Below, piece after piece: positions 31,929 to 40,492 of a DNA stretch of 64,000 bases (its first letter is position 1; every line of letters starts with the position of its first letter). Under the pieces are notes generated by a model. It saw only the letters and a program-made list of their open reading frames with translations. It had not been told where the DNA came from and did not search any database. The position numbers and the translations under genes are program-made. The stretch spans positions 1 to 64,000 of the forward strand of contig JANSYC010000003.1 of NCBI GenBank assembly GCA_024742605.1, written 5' to 3'. The DNA comes from Alphaproteobacteria bacterium. Lineage in GTDB: Bacteria > Pseudomonadota > Alphaproteobacteria > Thalassobaculales > Thalassobaculaceae.

Positions 31929-33245
31929 ATGAAAAAACAATTACTTGCTTTGACGACAGCATCTTTTGTCGTGGTCGGTGCGGCGGGACACGCCAAGGCC
32001 GAGGATTTGACGCTCTGCTGGGCGGCCTGGGATCCGGCCAATGCCCTGGTGGAGCTGTCCAAGGAATTCGAGGCGCAGTCCGGCCACAACATGAGCTTCG
32101 AGTTCGTGCCCTGGCCGAATTTCGCGGATCGGATGCTGAATGAGCTGAATTCCGGCGGCAAGCTCTGCGATCTGCTGATCGGTGACAGCCAGTGGATCGG
32201 AGGCGGCGCCGAGAACGGCCATTACGTCAAGCTGAACGAGTTCTTCGACGCCAACGATATCTCGATGGATGACTTCGCACCTGCCACGGTCTACGCCTAT
32301 TCCACTTGGCCGAAGGGCACGCCGAACTATTACGCGCTGCCGGCGATGGGCGACGCCAATGGATGGTTTTACCGCAAGGACTGGTTCGAGCGGGACGACA
32401 TCCGGGCCGAGTTCAAGAAGGCGACCGGCAAGGAATTGGGAGAGCCCAAGACCCAGCGCGATCTGATGGAAATCGCCAAGTTCTTTCAGGGACGCGAGAT
32501 CGACGGCAACACTGTCTACGGCGCCTCGATCTTCACCGAGCGTGGGTCGGAAGGGATCACCATGGGGGCGACCGGCGCGCTCTACACATTCGGGTTCAAA
32601 TACGAGAACACCCCTGGAAAATACGACATGGAAGGGGCGGTGAACTCGCCTCAGGCGGTCGAGGGGCTTGAGTTCTACAAGGAGCTCTACGATTGCTGTA
32701 CCCCGCCGGGCTATACCAACTCGTACATGTCGGCGTCGCTCGACGCGTTCAAATCCGGCCAGGTGGCGATGGCGATGAACTGGTTCGCCTTCTTCCCAGG
32801 GCTCTATGCTGATCCGGTCACCGGCGGCGACAAGATCGACTTCTTCGTGAACCCGCCGCAGTATCAGGCTGGCTCGACCTTGGGCGGGCAGGGGATTTCG
32901 GTCGTCAGCTACTCCGACAAGAAGGACGCGGCCCTCGAGTACATCAAGTGGTTCGCGCAGCCCACGGTCCAGGCCCGTTGGTGGTCGTTGGGCGGTTATT
33001 CGGCGCATAACTCGGTGCTCAATGATCCTGGCTTCAAGGACAGCCAGCCGTTCGCCGGGGACTTCCTGGTTGCCATGCAGGACGTGCAGGACTTCTGGCA
33101 GGAACCGGTCTATGCCGAGTTGCTCCTGGCCATGCAAAAGCGTCTGCATGACTATGTCGTTGCCGGTCAGGGGACTGCGAAGGAAGCGCTCGACAAGCTG
33201 ATCGCCGATTGGACCGAGGTCTTTGAGGACGAAGGCAAGCTCTAG
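31929..33245 (+). CDS. ABC transporter extracellular solute-binding protein
   Basis: A 438-residue periplasmic binding protein with a clear signal peptide (MKKQLLALTTASFVVVGAAG, cleavage near HAKA-ED). Mature features are of the family-1 carbohydrate-binding type: ELSKEFEAQSGHNMSFEFVP, LLIGDSQWIGGGAENGHYVK and GQVAMAMNWFAFFPGLYADP. Closely similar layouts occur in binding proteins of polyol-type importers that use two ATPases. The ATG has GGGAGA upstream. The gene begins the transport part of the cluster and is followed by a strong intercistronic hairpin. Confidence 0.86.
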   Translation: MKKQLLALTTASFVVVGAAGHAKAEDLTLCWAAWDPANALVELSKEFEAQSGHNMSFEFVPWPNFADRMLNELNSGGKLCDLLIGDSQWIGGGAENGHYVKLNEFFDANDISMDDFAPATVYAYSTWPKGTPNYYALPAMGDANGWFYRKDWFERDDIRAEFKKATGKELGEPKTQRDLMEIAKFFQGREIDGNTVYGASIFTERGSEGITMGATGALYTFGFKYENTPGKYDMEGAVNSPQAVEGLEFYKELYDCCTPPGYTNSYMSASLDAFKSGQVAMAMNWFAFFPGLYADPVTGGDKIDFFVNPPQYQAGSTLGGQGISVVSYSDKKDAALEYIKWFAQPTVQARWWSLGGYSAHNSVLNDPGFKDSQPFAGDFLVAMQDVQDFWQEPVYAELLLAMQKRLHDYVVAGQGTAKEALDKLIADWTEVFEDEGKL

Positions 33246-33259
33246 AACCCAGATCTCGC

Positions 33260-33289
33260 GAAACCCCGGATTCTGGCATCCGGGGTTTC
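33260..33289 (+). promoter_or_regulatory. Intercistronic hairpin behind the solute-binding protein gene
   Basis: GAAACCCCGGAT (33260-33271) and ATCCGGGGTTTC (33278-33289) form a perfect 12-bp stem with a 6-nt loop, 15 bp after the stop codon. No T-run follows and the operon continues 80 bp later. The structure probably stabilises the binding-protein mRNA or partly stops transcription, giving more binding protein than membrane components. Confidence 0.65.
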
Positions 33290-33368
33290 CGCACCCTCCT
33301 CGTGTCCTGCCATTCTGGTCTCACCGGCGCGTCCGCATCGCGGAACCGTAGCAAGCGGATTTTGGGTC

Positions 33369-34316
33369 ATGACCGACACCCCGATCGACAAGGCTGCCAG
33401 GGCGACACCACGCCGCGTCGCGCGCGTCATCAAGGGCGTCAGTGACCGCACGATCGCATGGATCTTCGTCGCACCGACTATCTTCCTGCTCCTGGCGATC
33501 AACATCTTTCCGCTGATCTGGACGATCAATCTGAGCCTGACCAACTACCGGGCCAATCGGGTGAACCGTGAGGTCGACTATATCGGTCTCCGAAATTACG
33601 AACGTATCTTGACGGACACCGATATCTGGTTGTCCATGCAGGCGACCGCGCATTTTCTGGTCTGGACCATCGTCCTTCAGGTGTTGATCGGATTCACCCT
33701 AGCTTGGCTGATCAATCGCAAGTTCAAGGGCAACGATCTCTGGACCACCATCATCGTGTTGCCGATGATGCTATCGCCTGCGGTGGTCGGGAATTTCTGG
33801 ACGTTCCTGTACCAACCGCAGATCGGCCTGTTCAATTACGTGGTCTCCTTTTTCTCGGGGGTCGATCCGTCCAGCTTTGAGATGCTCGGTTCCGTCACAT
33901 TGGCGCCCTGGTCGATCGTGATCGTCGACACCTGGATGTGGACGCCCTTCGTGATGCTAATCTGCCTCGCCGGACTGCGGTCGATCCCCGATTACATCTA
34001 CGAGGCGGCGGAGATCGACCGCGCCTCGAAATGGCGGCAGTTCTGGACCATTACCGTGCCCATGGTGCTGCCGTTTCTGATGCTGGCCGTGCTGTTCCGG
34101 GGGATCGAAAACTTCAAGATGTTTGATCTGGTGGTTCAGCTGACAGGCGGTGGGCCCGGCTCGATCACCGAACTCGCGTCCATCAATCTCAAGCGTGAAG
34201 CGTTCGAGAAATGGCGGACGGGATACTCCTCCGCCTTCGCGATCATTCTGTTCGTCACGGTTTTCGGGCTGGCCTCGATCTACGTGAAGGCCCTGAACAA
34301 GGTGAAGGAACGATGA
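33369..34316 (+). CDS. Sugar/polyol ABC transporter permease 1
   Basis: A 315-residue inner-membrane permease with about six spans (first WIFVAPTIFLLLAINIFPLI). The EAA loop reads YEAAEIDRASKWRQFWTITV before PMVLPF. The usual Gly after Asp is Arg here. GGGPGSITELASI follows as in MalF-type permeases. Its stop overlaps the next permease start by ATGA. It forms the import channel with the permease at 34313-35251. Confidence 0.85.
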   Translation: MTDTPIDKAARATPRRVARVIKGVSDRTIAWIFVAPTIFLLLAINIFPLIWTINLSLTNYRANRVNREVDYIGLRNYERILTDTDIWLSMQATAHFLVWTIVLQVLIGFTLAWLINRKFKGNDLWTTIIVLPMMLSPAVVGNFWTFLYQPQIGLFNYVVSFFSGVDPSSFEMLGSVTLAPWSIVIVDTWMWTPFVMLICLAGLRSIPDYIYEAAEIDRASKWRQFWTITVPMVLPFLMLAVLFRGIENFKMFDLVVQLTGGGPGSITELASINLKREAFEKWRTGYSSAFAIILFVTVFGLASIYVKALNKVKER

Positions 34317-35251
34317 GCACCTCCGTCACCGACCCGTCGTCCTCCCAGAAGTGGATCGCAGGCACGCTGGTCATCGCGTATGCGCTGATCACGATCGCGC
34401 CGCTGATCTGGATCTTCATGACCGGTTTCAAGACGCCGCCGGACAGCATCAGTTATCCGCCCAAGGTTGTGTTCGAGCCGTCTCTGGAAGGCTATGTGAA
34501 CCTGTTCACCACCCGAACACGCCTGTCGGAGGCGGAGCTGCAGGCCTTGCCGGCACCTGACAACTTCGCGGACGAGATCGTGCGCAATCGCGGCATGGTG
34601 ATCGTCGGTCCGTCGCGTTTCGGCGAACGCTTCCTGAACTCGGTCATCATCGGCTTCGGCTCCACCTTTCTCAGCATTTTTCTGGGCACCCTGGCGGCCT
34701 ATGCGTTCAGTCGCTTCAAGATCCCGTTCACCGACGATCTGATGTTCTTCATTCTCTCGACCCGAATGATGCCGCCAATCGCGGTCGCCATACCGATCTT
34801 CCTGATGTATCGCGAGCTGGGTCTGTCCGACACCCATCTCGGTATGATCCTGCTCTACACGGCCGTGAACATCTCGCTGGCCGTCTGGCTTCTGAAAGGG
34901 TTCATCGACGAGATCCCGCGCGAATACGAAGAAGCCGCGTTGATCGACGGCTACACGCGATTCCAGGCGTTTTACAAAGTGGTGCTGCCGCAGGCGGCGA
35001 CCGGCATCGCGTCGACCGCGATCTTTTGTCTGATCTTTGCCTGGAATGAATACGCCTTCGCGGTGCTCCTGACCTCGGGAACCGCCCAGACAGCCCCGCC
35101 GTTCATTCCGACCATCATCGGTATCGGCGGCCTTGATTGGCCAGCGGTGGCGGCGGGCGCCACGGTGTTCCTGCTGCCCGTGATGATCTTTACGATCATG
35201 CTCCGCAAGCATCTGCTGCGCGGCATTACATTCGGGGCGGTGCGCAAATGA
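34313..35251 (+). CDS. Sugar/polyol ABC transporter permease 2
   Basis: A 312-residue MalG-type permease with six predicted membrane segments (for example GTLVIAYALITIAPLIWIFM). The EAA loop is EEAALIDGYTRFQAFYKVVL followed by PQAATGI, the canonical form with Gly. Both ends overlap neighbours by ATGA, so translation with permease 1 and the small membrane protein is coupled. A longer periplasmic insert than usual (around TRTRLSEAELQALPAPDNFA) follows the first membrane segment. Confidence 0.86.
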   Translation: MSTSVTDPSSSQKWIAGTLVIAYALITIAPLIWIFMTGFKTPPDSISYPPKVVFEPSLEGYVNLFTTRTRLSEAELQALPAPDNFADEIVRNRGMVIVGPSRFGERFLNSVIIGFGSTFLSIFLGTLAAYAFSRFKIPFTDDLMFFILSTRMMPPIAVAIPIFLMYRELGLSDTHLGMILLYTAVNISLAVWLLKGFIDEIPREYEEAALIDGYTRFQAFYKVVLPQAATGIASTAIFCLIFAWNEYAFAVLLTSGTAQTAPPFIPTIIGIGGLDWPAVAAGATVFLLPVMIFTIMLRKHLLRGITFGAVRK

Positions 35252-35436
35252 CCAGGTTTCTGCAAGGCCTCATCGGTTTCCGGCGCGGGGCTTGGGAGAT
35301 ATTGGCGACCCTCCTGATCGCGGTCGGGGTGGTGATGTTGATGCAGCCGTTCTTTCTGGCTGCCTTCACCTATTCCTTTATCGTCACATTGATCGGCACG
35401 GTGATGTTCATCATCGTCAGCCACTTTCCAGATTAA
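35248..35436 (+). CDS. Small membrane protein of the transporter operon (62 aa)
   Basis: A 62-residue protein with two predicted membrane helices (WEILATLLIAVGVVMLMQPF and TYSFIVTLIGTVMFIIVSHF). The ATG overlaps the permease stop (ATGA), and the ATPase gene starts 3 bp after its stop, so it is firmly embedded in the operon. Small membrane proteins at this position are known in rhizobial polyol importer operons, for example in the glycerol system with two ATPases. Their role is not established. It may be an accessory transporter subunit. Confidence 0.7.
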   Translation: MTRFLQGLIGFRRGAWEILATLLIAVGVVMLMQPFFLAAFTYSFIVTLIGTVMFIIVSHFPD

Positions 35437-35439
35437 CCC

Positions 35440-36528
35440 ATGGCAGAGATCGTCATCAAGAATCTGCGCAAGGAATTCGGCGACTTCACCGCCGTTCAGT
35501 CCTCGTCCTTTATCATCGCCGACGGGGAGTTTTTCATGCTCCTTGGGCCGTCCGGCTGCGGCAAGACCACCACCCTGCGCATGATTGCGGGTCTGGAGCT
35601 GCCCACCTCCGGTGAAATCTGGTTGGATGGCGAGGAAGTCTCGCAACTGCCGGCCTCGAAACGCGACATCGCCTTCGTGTTCCAGATGTTCGCGCTCTAT
35701 CCTCATATGAATGTCCGCAAGAACATTTCCTACCCCTTGGTCAGCCAGGGCATGAGCGCTTCGGCCGTGAAAGCCAAAGTGTCGGAGATCGCGGATATTC
35801 TGGGGATCCAGGACATTCTGGACCGGCCGGTCAGCGGCCTGTCCGGCGGCGACCGCCAGCGGGTGGCTCTGGGACGGGCCATCGTCCGGGATCCCAAGGC
35901 CTTCATGATGGATGAGCCTCTCGGTGCGCTTGATGCGGAATTCCGGGAGCGGATGGCCGAGGAGCTCCGCGCATTGCATGACCGAATGGGCGCGACGACC
36001 GTGTACGTGACTCACGACCAGCTCGAGGCGATGCAGATGGGCGACAAGATCGTGGTCATGAACCACGGTGTCGTCGAACAGTTCGGCAAGCCTCAGGATA
36101 TCTACGACAAACCGGCGACCATGTTCGTGGCGGATTTCATCGGCTCTCCGCCGATGAATTTTCTGCGGTTCGAGGGGGCGATCGCGGCTGGAGCCACTCA
36201 GGTACAGGTCGGTGATCAGAGTATCGATGTGCCAGGGGCTCTTGAGCCGGCCGACGGAAAGCTCGTTCTCGGTGTCCGTCCGGAGCATGTCTCGTTTTCC
36301 GATGACGGGGTTTATCGGGGCCGGGTCATCGCCACGGAATATCTGGGCACCACCCAGATCATTACGCTTGAAACGTCCCATGGCGAGGTGAAGGCCCGGA
36401 TCGCTTCCGACACCTCTATGAGGATCGGCGAACAGGTCGCGCTGCAGTTCGACCGGTCCACCTTGACCGTATTCGACGCGGATTCCGGCCGGGCTCTACG
36501 GTCCGAGTTGAACGACGGGGAGATCTGA
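35440..36528 (+). CDS. ABC transporter ATP-binding protein 1
   Basis: A 362-residue MalK/UgpC-class ATPase: Walker A LGPSGCGKTTTLRMIAGLEL, signature LSGGDRQRVALGRA, Walker B AFMMDEPLGALDAEFRERM, H-loop VTHDQLEAMQMG, and a C-terminal TOBE-type domain (GVRPEHVSF). It lies immediately before a second, different ATPase, an arrangement seen in polyol importers where the two form a heterodimer. The two stops and starts are separated by a single base. Confidence 0.87.
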   Translation: MAEIVIKNLRKEFGDFTAVQSSSFIIADGEFFMLLGPSGCGKTTTLRMIAGLELPTSGEIWLDGEEVSQLPASKRDIAFVFQMFALYPHMNVRKNISYPLVSQGMSASAVKAKVSEIADILGIQDILDRPVSGLSGGDRQRVALGRAIVRDPKAFMMDEPLGALDAEFRERMAEELRALHDRMGATTVYVTHDQLEAMQMGDKIVVMNHGVVEQFGKPQDIYDKPATMFVADFIGSPPMNFLRFEGAIAAGATQVQVGDQSIDVPGALEPADGKLVLGVRPEHVSFSDDGVYRGRVIATEYLGTTQIITLETSHGEVKARIASDTSMRIGEQVALQFDRSTLTVFDADSGRALRSELNDGEI

Positions 36529-36529
36529 G

Positions 36530-37540
36530 ATGGCCGACGTCTCTCTCGACGGCGTAACCAAGCGCTTCGGCAAGGACATCGGGGTCAGCGATGTGCGCCT
36601 GGATATCCCCGATGGCAGCTTCGTCGTTCTGCTGGGCCCGACCGGGGCCGGGAAGACCACCACCCTGCGCCTGATCGCCGGTCTTGAGCGGCCTGATGCG
36701 GGAGATATCCGGATCGACGGGCGTTCCGTGATCGGCGAGACCCCGGCTCAGCGCGACGTGGCCATGGTGTTTCAGCAATACTCGCTCTATCCCCATCTCA
36801 GCGTGCGGGAAAATCTGTCGTTTCCGCTCCGCTCTCCGATCCTGAGGACGCCTGAGGCTGAGATCGCCCGCAAGGTGGCGGAGGTCGCGGAGGTTCTGCA
36901 CATCTCGCACAAGCTGGACAACAAATCGACGGCCCTGTCCGGCGGGGAGATGCAACGGGTCTCGATTGGCCGGGCCCTGGTGCGGGACCCGGCGATCTAT
37001 CTCATGGACGAGCCGTTGTCCTCGCTCGACGCCAAATTGCGCGGGGACCTGCGGGTCGAACTCAAGCGGATCCACGCGGATTTGGGAGCGACCCTGCTCT
37101 ACGTGACCCATGACCAGGTCGAGGCCATGACCATGGCCAGCCATGTCGGCGTGCTCGACAGCGGACGTTTGGTGCAGGTCGGGACGCCGCGCGAGATCTA
37201 CGAAACCCCACTGAACACGTATGTCGCCTCCCGGCTGGGTCTGCCGCGCATCAACTTGCTGCCGGCAGACCTGTTTCCCGGAGCGCCCACCGGCGCTCGA
37301 ACAATCGGATTGCGCCCGGAACACATGATCCAGACGCCGGGGCCGGACGGAGATGGCCAGGATGCCTCGGTCACGCGGGTCGAGCACCTCGGAGACCAGA
37401 CCCGTCTGCACCTGGTGTGCGGCAGGCACGACATGATCACCTTGACGGACCCGCACACCAATCTGGTGCGCGGAGACGCCGTCAGGCTACAGCCGCGCGC
37501 GCCCCTGTACTTCGACGACCGGGGGATGCGGATTCCATGA
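36530..37540 (+). CDS. ABC transporter ATP-binding protein 2
   Basis: A 336-residue second ATPase of the operon: Walker A LGPTGAGKTTTLRLIAGLER, signature LSGGEMQRVSIGRALV, Walker B IYLMDEPLSSLDAKLRGDL, H-loop VTHDQVEAMTMA and a C-terminal regulatory domain (IGLRPEHMIQ). It differs from ATPase 1 in the signature region and in length, which is consistent with a heterodimeric motor. The kinase gene follows after 10 bp. Confidence 0.87.
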   Translation: MADVSLDGVTKRFGKDIGVSDVRLDIPDGSFVVLLGPTGAGKTTTLRLIAGLERPDAGDIRIDGRSVIGETPAQRDVAMVFQQYSLYPHLSVRENLSFPLRSPILRTPEAEIARKVAEVAEVLHISHKLDNKSTALSGGEMQRVSIGRALVRDPAIYLMDEPLSSLDAKLRGDLRVELKRIHADLGATLLYVTHDQVEAMTMASHVGVLDSGRLVQVGTPREIYETPLNTYVASRLGLPRINLLPADLFPGAPTGARTIGLRPEHMIQTPGPDGDGQDASVTRVEHLGDQTRLHLVCGRHDMITLTDPHTNLVRGDAVRLQPRAPLYFDDRGMRIP

Positions 37541-37550
37541 GGAGGGTCCC

Positions 37551-39167
37551 ATGAGCCAATTCATCAATGCCAAGGATGCCATCGTCACCGAGGCGATCGA
37601 CGGGCTGTTGCACATGTCCGGCGGCACGCTATGTCGACTGGACGGCTATCCGCACATCAAGGTGGTCATGCGGACTGACTGGGATCGCTCCAAGGTGGCA
37701 CTGGTCTCGGGCGGTGGGTCTGGTCACGAACCGTCGCATGCGGGATTGGTCGGCCGAGGCATGCTCACCGCCGCGGTCTGCGGCGAAGTCTTCGCGTCCC
37801 CCTCGGTCGATGCGGTGCTGGCGGCGATCCTGTCGGTGACCGGAAGCGCCGGATGTCTGTTGATCGTCAAGAACTACACCGGGGATCGGCTGAATTTCGG
37901 CCTCGCCGCCGAACGGGCGCGGGCGTTCGGCCACAAGGTTTCGATGGTGGTGGTCGACGACGATATCGCGCTCCCTGATCTGCCGCAGCCGCGCGGCGTC
38001 GCGGGTACCCTGTTCGTTCACAAGATCGCGGGCGCTTTGGCGGACCAGGGCCGGGACCTGCATGCGGTCACTCGGGCGGCCGAGCGTGTGATCGACGGGG
38101 TCGCCTCGATCGGCATGTCGCTGGACACCTGCACCATTCCGGGGTCTCCAAAGGAGGACCGCATCGCGCTCGACAAAGCGGAGCTGGGTCTGGGAATTCA
38201 TGGTGAGGCCGGGGTGAGCCAGGTCACGTTCGAAGGCGCGCGCCACGCCATGGAGATGGTGACCGAAAAACTGGTTCCCTATGCCGGAAAGGGACCGCAC
38301 GCGGTCTTGTTGAACAATCTGGGCGGAGCGACGCCGCTCGAGATGTCGATCTTGGCCGAAGAGCTGATGCGCTCGCCCCTGGGAAACCGTGTCAAGCTGA
38401 CGATCGGTCCGGCGCCGCTGATGACCTCGCTCGACATGCGGGGATTTTCTGTCTCGATCCTGCCTCTGACACCCGAAGACGAGGCCGCCCTGATGGCGCC
38501 GGTCGAGCCGATTGCCTGGCCGGGCGCGACAGCGCCATCGGAGGTGCGCGCGTTGCCGTTGCCAGACGGTCTGACGCCGATCAAGCCGATGCCGTCCGAG
38601 CATTCGCAGCGGCGGGCCTTCCTTAAAAAATGCTGCGAGCTGATGATCGCGGCGGAGGCGGACTTGAATTTGCTGGATGCTAAGTCCGGCGATGGCGACA
38701 CAGGCTCCACCCTGGCGACAGCGGCCCGGGCCTTGATCGCAGCGCTCGACCGGTTGCCGCTTGCAGATATGACCCAGCTTTATCGCGCGATTGGCCTCGA
38801 ACTCAGCCAGACCATGGGAGGGTCTTCAGGTGTATTGCTGGCGATCTTCTTTTCTGCAGCCGGCGATGGGGCAGCCGGCGGCGAGGATGCGGCCGGAGCA
38901 CTGGTCAGAGGGTTGGAGCGGATTCAGCAGGTGGGTGGCGCGCGCCTGGGCGACCGGACGCTGATCGACGCCTTGGCGCCCGCGCTGGAAGCGCTTCCAG
39001 ATGGCATGCCCGCCGCTGCGAAAGCAGCCCGAGCCGGCGCGAATGCGACAGCCGAAATGCGGAGGGCCAAAGCGGGTCGGGCTGCCTATGTGCCGGAGAC
39101 CAGTCTCATCGGAAACAACGATCCCGGCGCAGAAGCGGTGGCGCGGCTGCTGGAAGGGCTGACCTGA
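37551..39167 (+). CDS. DhaK-DhaL fusion kinase (dihydroxyacetone kinase family)
   Basis: A 538-residue ATP-dependent kinase. The N-terminal DhaK domain carries SGGGSGHEPSHAGLVGRGML and the covalent substrate-binding His in LGIHGEAGV. The C-terminal DhaL domain has LLDAKSGDGDTGSTLATAAR with the Asp cluster for Mg-ATP, and QTMGGSSGVLLAIFFSAAGD. The family phosphorylates dihydroxyacetone, L-erythrulose and similar short keto-sugars. With the LacI, isomerase, oxidoreductase and importer genes this suggests uptake, oxidation and phosphorylation of a polyol or tetrulose. The exact substrate is not shown. Confidence 0.85.
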   Translation: MSQFINAKDAIVTEAIDGLLHMSGGTLCRLDGYPHIKVVMRTDWDRSKVALVSGGGSGHEPSHAGLVGRGMLTAAVCGEVFASPSVDAVLAAILSVTGSAGCLLIVKNYTGDRLNFGLAAERARAFGHKVSMVVVDDDIALPDLPQPRGVAGTLFVHKIAGALADQGRDLHAVTRAAERVIDGVASIGMSLDTCTIPGSPKEDRIALDKAELGLGIHGEAGVSQVTFEGARHAMEMVTEKLVPYAGKGPHAVLLNNLGGATPLEMSILAEELMRSPLGNRVKLTIGPAPLMTSLDMRGFSVSILPLTPEDEAALMAPVEPIAWPGATAPSEVRALPLPDGLTPIKPMPSEHSQRRAFLKKCCELMIAAEADLNLLDAKSGDGDTGSTLATAARALIAALDRLPLADMTQLYRAIGLELSQTMGGSSGVLLAIFFSAAGDGAAGGEDAAGALVRGLERIQQVGGARLGDRTLIDALAPALEALPDGMPAAAKAARAGANATAEMRRAKAGRAAYVPETSLIGNNDPGAEAVARLLEGLT

Positions 39168-39252
39168 GCCTCGGCTCGTCTCGTTTAGGTAAGAGCCAGA
39201 CCCGACAGCCGTTGCGACTCTCTGTTTGGCATCATGCCGGTCTAGAGGTTTA

Positions 39253-39343
39253 CGTACCAGTTTTGCAGTGAGTGCCGAGACTGATTGGAACATAAACGTC
39301 CCGCAATGGTTGCGGTCTCGGCAAAAACTGCAAAACCGGTACG
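39253..39343. repeat. 29-bp inverted repeat pair upstream of the Tn3-family fragment (res-like)
   Basis: The left arm 39253-39281 (CGTACCAGTTTTGCAG onwards to GCCGAGAC) and the inverted right arm 39315-39343 match at 25 of 29 positions, with 33 bp between. They lie about 190 bp before the Tn3-type transposase start, where res or resolution sites occur in this family. The rest of the gap 39168-39534 holds no supported gene. Confidence 0.55.
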
Positions 39344-39534
39344 GGAACCCCTTACAGAACGAACTCAACGGGTCCAATTGGGGTCACCTCAAGGTTTGTT
39401 CGCCAGACCACGTTTTCCCGGACAAATCGTGAACATTCTGCCGAGCCGATTTGATTGAAGAGCCACCGGTCGCTCTGGTGACCGGTTCTTGATGCTGCGC
39501 AAGGTTTTCCGACTGCACCAGACAGGAGGGAACC

Positions 39535-39780
39535 ATGGCGCGCCGGAGACTGCTGAACGATGCCGAGCGGCGCGAGATGTTCGAAGTTCCCCGCCATGAG
39601 GCGGGCTTGATCCAGCACTACACCCTTTCGGCAAACGACATCGAGGTGGCCATCGGACGATACGGTGCCGCGAACCGGCTCGGTTTTGCGGTGCAGCTAT
39701 GCCTGCTCCGGCATCCGGGCTTTGGTCTGCGGGTGGACGAGGAGGTTCCGGAGGAACTGGTCGCCTACATCGCCTACCAG
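39535..39780 (+). pseudogene. Tn3-family transposase TnpA, N-terminal remnant
   Basis: The frame opens with MARRRLLNDAERREMFEVPR, then HEAGLIQHYTLSANDIEVAI and GRYGAANRLGFAVQLCLLRH followed by GFGLRVDEEVPEELVAYIAY. This is the N-terminal (DUF4158) region of Tn3-family TnpA, normally about 1000 residues. Similarity ends near 39780, where the sequence joins the duplicated HTH/recombinase segment. Only about 8 percent of the protein remains. The ATG has AGGAGGG upstream and the start is intact. Confidence 0.8.
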
Positions 39781-40143
39781 TGCTCTGACACTCTGTTTGC
39801 AGCACTCGAGGCCGCTCGATCAGTCATGCCTCATCACCGCGGAGCAGAGAGGCAAAGGCACTCCGCTCGAGGCGGGTGATCTCACTCGCTGGGATGAGCT
39901 AGGCCCGGGCAACCAATCGACCCGCGAGGTCGCCGCGCTGAATCATTCGCCTCACAGTCGCCGACCTGCAGTGAAGCAAGGCTGCGACCTCGGCACCAGT
40001 GTAAAAGCGCGGTGATGATACCATTGCGCATCTCCCAGATTGTTGAAGATGCGTAAATGCTGCTGAATCCAGGACGCGAAATACAATCCGGCGCGCCAAA
40101 AATTCGTGCTTGGACCGATATTTGAGAAACGGGAAGAGCAAAA
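39779..40143. repeat. Copy 2 of the 365-bp duplicated segment
   Basis: Colinear with 8557-8921. It holds the first codons of the large recombinase (MTDRAASSAAN, compare MSDRAASSTAN), the HTH gene copy and its upstream region. On its left it abuts the Tn3 TnpA remnant and on its right unrelated sequence. Confidence 0.85.
39824..40024 (-). pseudogene. Excisionase-like HTH gene copy with a nonsense codon
   Basis: The copy starts at 40024 and reads FYTGAEVAALLHCRSATVRR, then MIQRGDLAGRLVARA, where TAG (39901-39899) replaces the TGG codon of the intact paralogue. Downstream the frame continues unchanged (LIPASEITRLERSAFASLLR) to a stop at 39824. A single substitution therefore inactivated an otherwise complete gene. 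Confidence 0.85.
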
Positions 40144-40492
40144 TGGAGTGCTCTGATTGCAGGGGCTTGATGCCACCGATTGCAAGCGGACTTCAGGTTT
40201 TGATTAGCTGTGCAGTCGGCCTTGTCTGCGGCCCAAATCAACCTTACCCGAAAAGTCGCATAGTCGCCGGACTAAAAATGGGCATGACTAAAGTTTTTTA
40301 CTGGCCTTGATTTTGTCGGAGGCTATCTATGGGTGCATGAGGCAAATATGCAACCAAAACAGACCCTCTCTTACTCAGTTCCAGAAGCGATTTTGGATTG
40401 ATCTTCTCTCCGCACAGTACCTTCTAAACAAGCGATGGCTGATCGGTTTTCAATGCACAGAGTGTGGCAGTCACTGAAGGAAGTTTTGAATA
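40144..40492. other. Intergenic region without a supported gene
   Basis: About 350 bp between the duplicated segment and the excisionase-like gene. Short open frames are present but lack ribosome-binding sites and recognisable content. The region carries moderately AT-rich tracts, and the promoter for the xis-int pair presumably lies near its right end. Confidence 0.4.

Noticed and set aside
34972-36381. 469-codon minus-strand frame opposite permease 2 and ATPase 1
   Set aside because: It is antisense to Walker A and signature motifs that are certainly coding on the plus strand.
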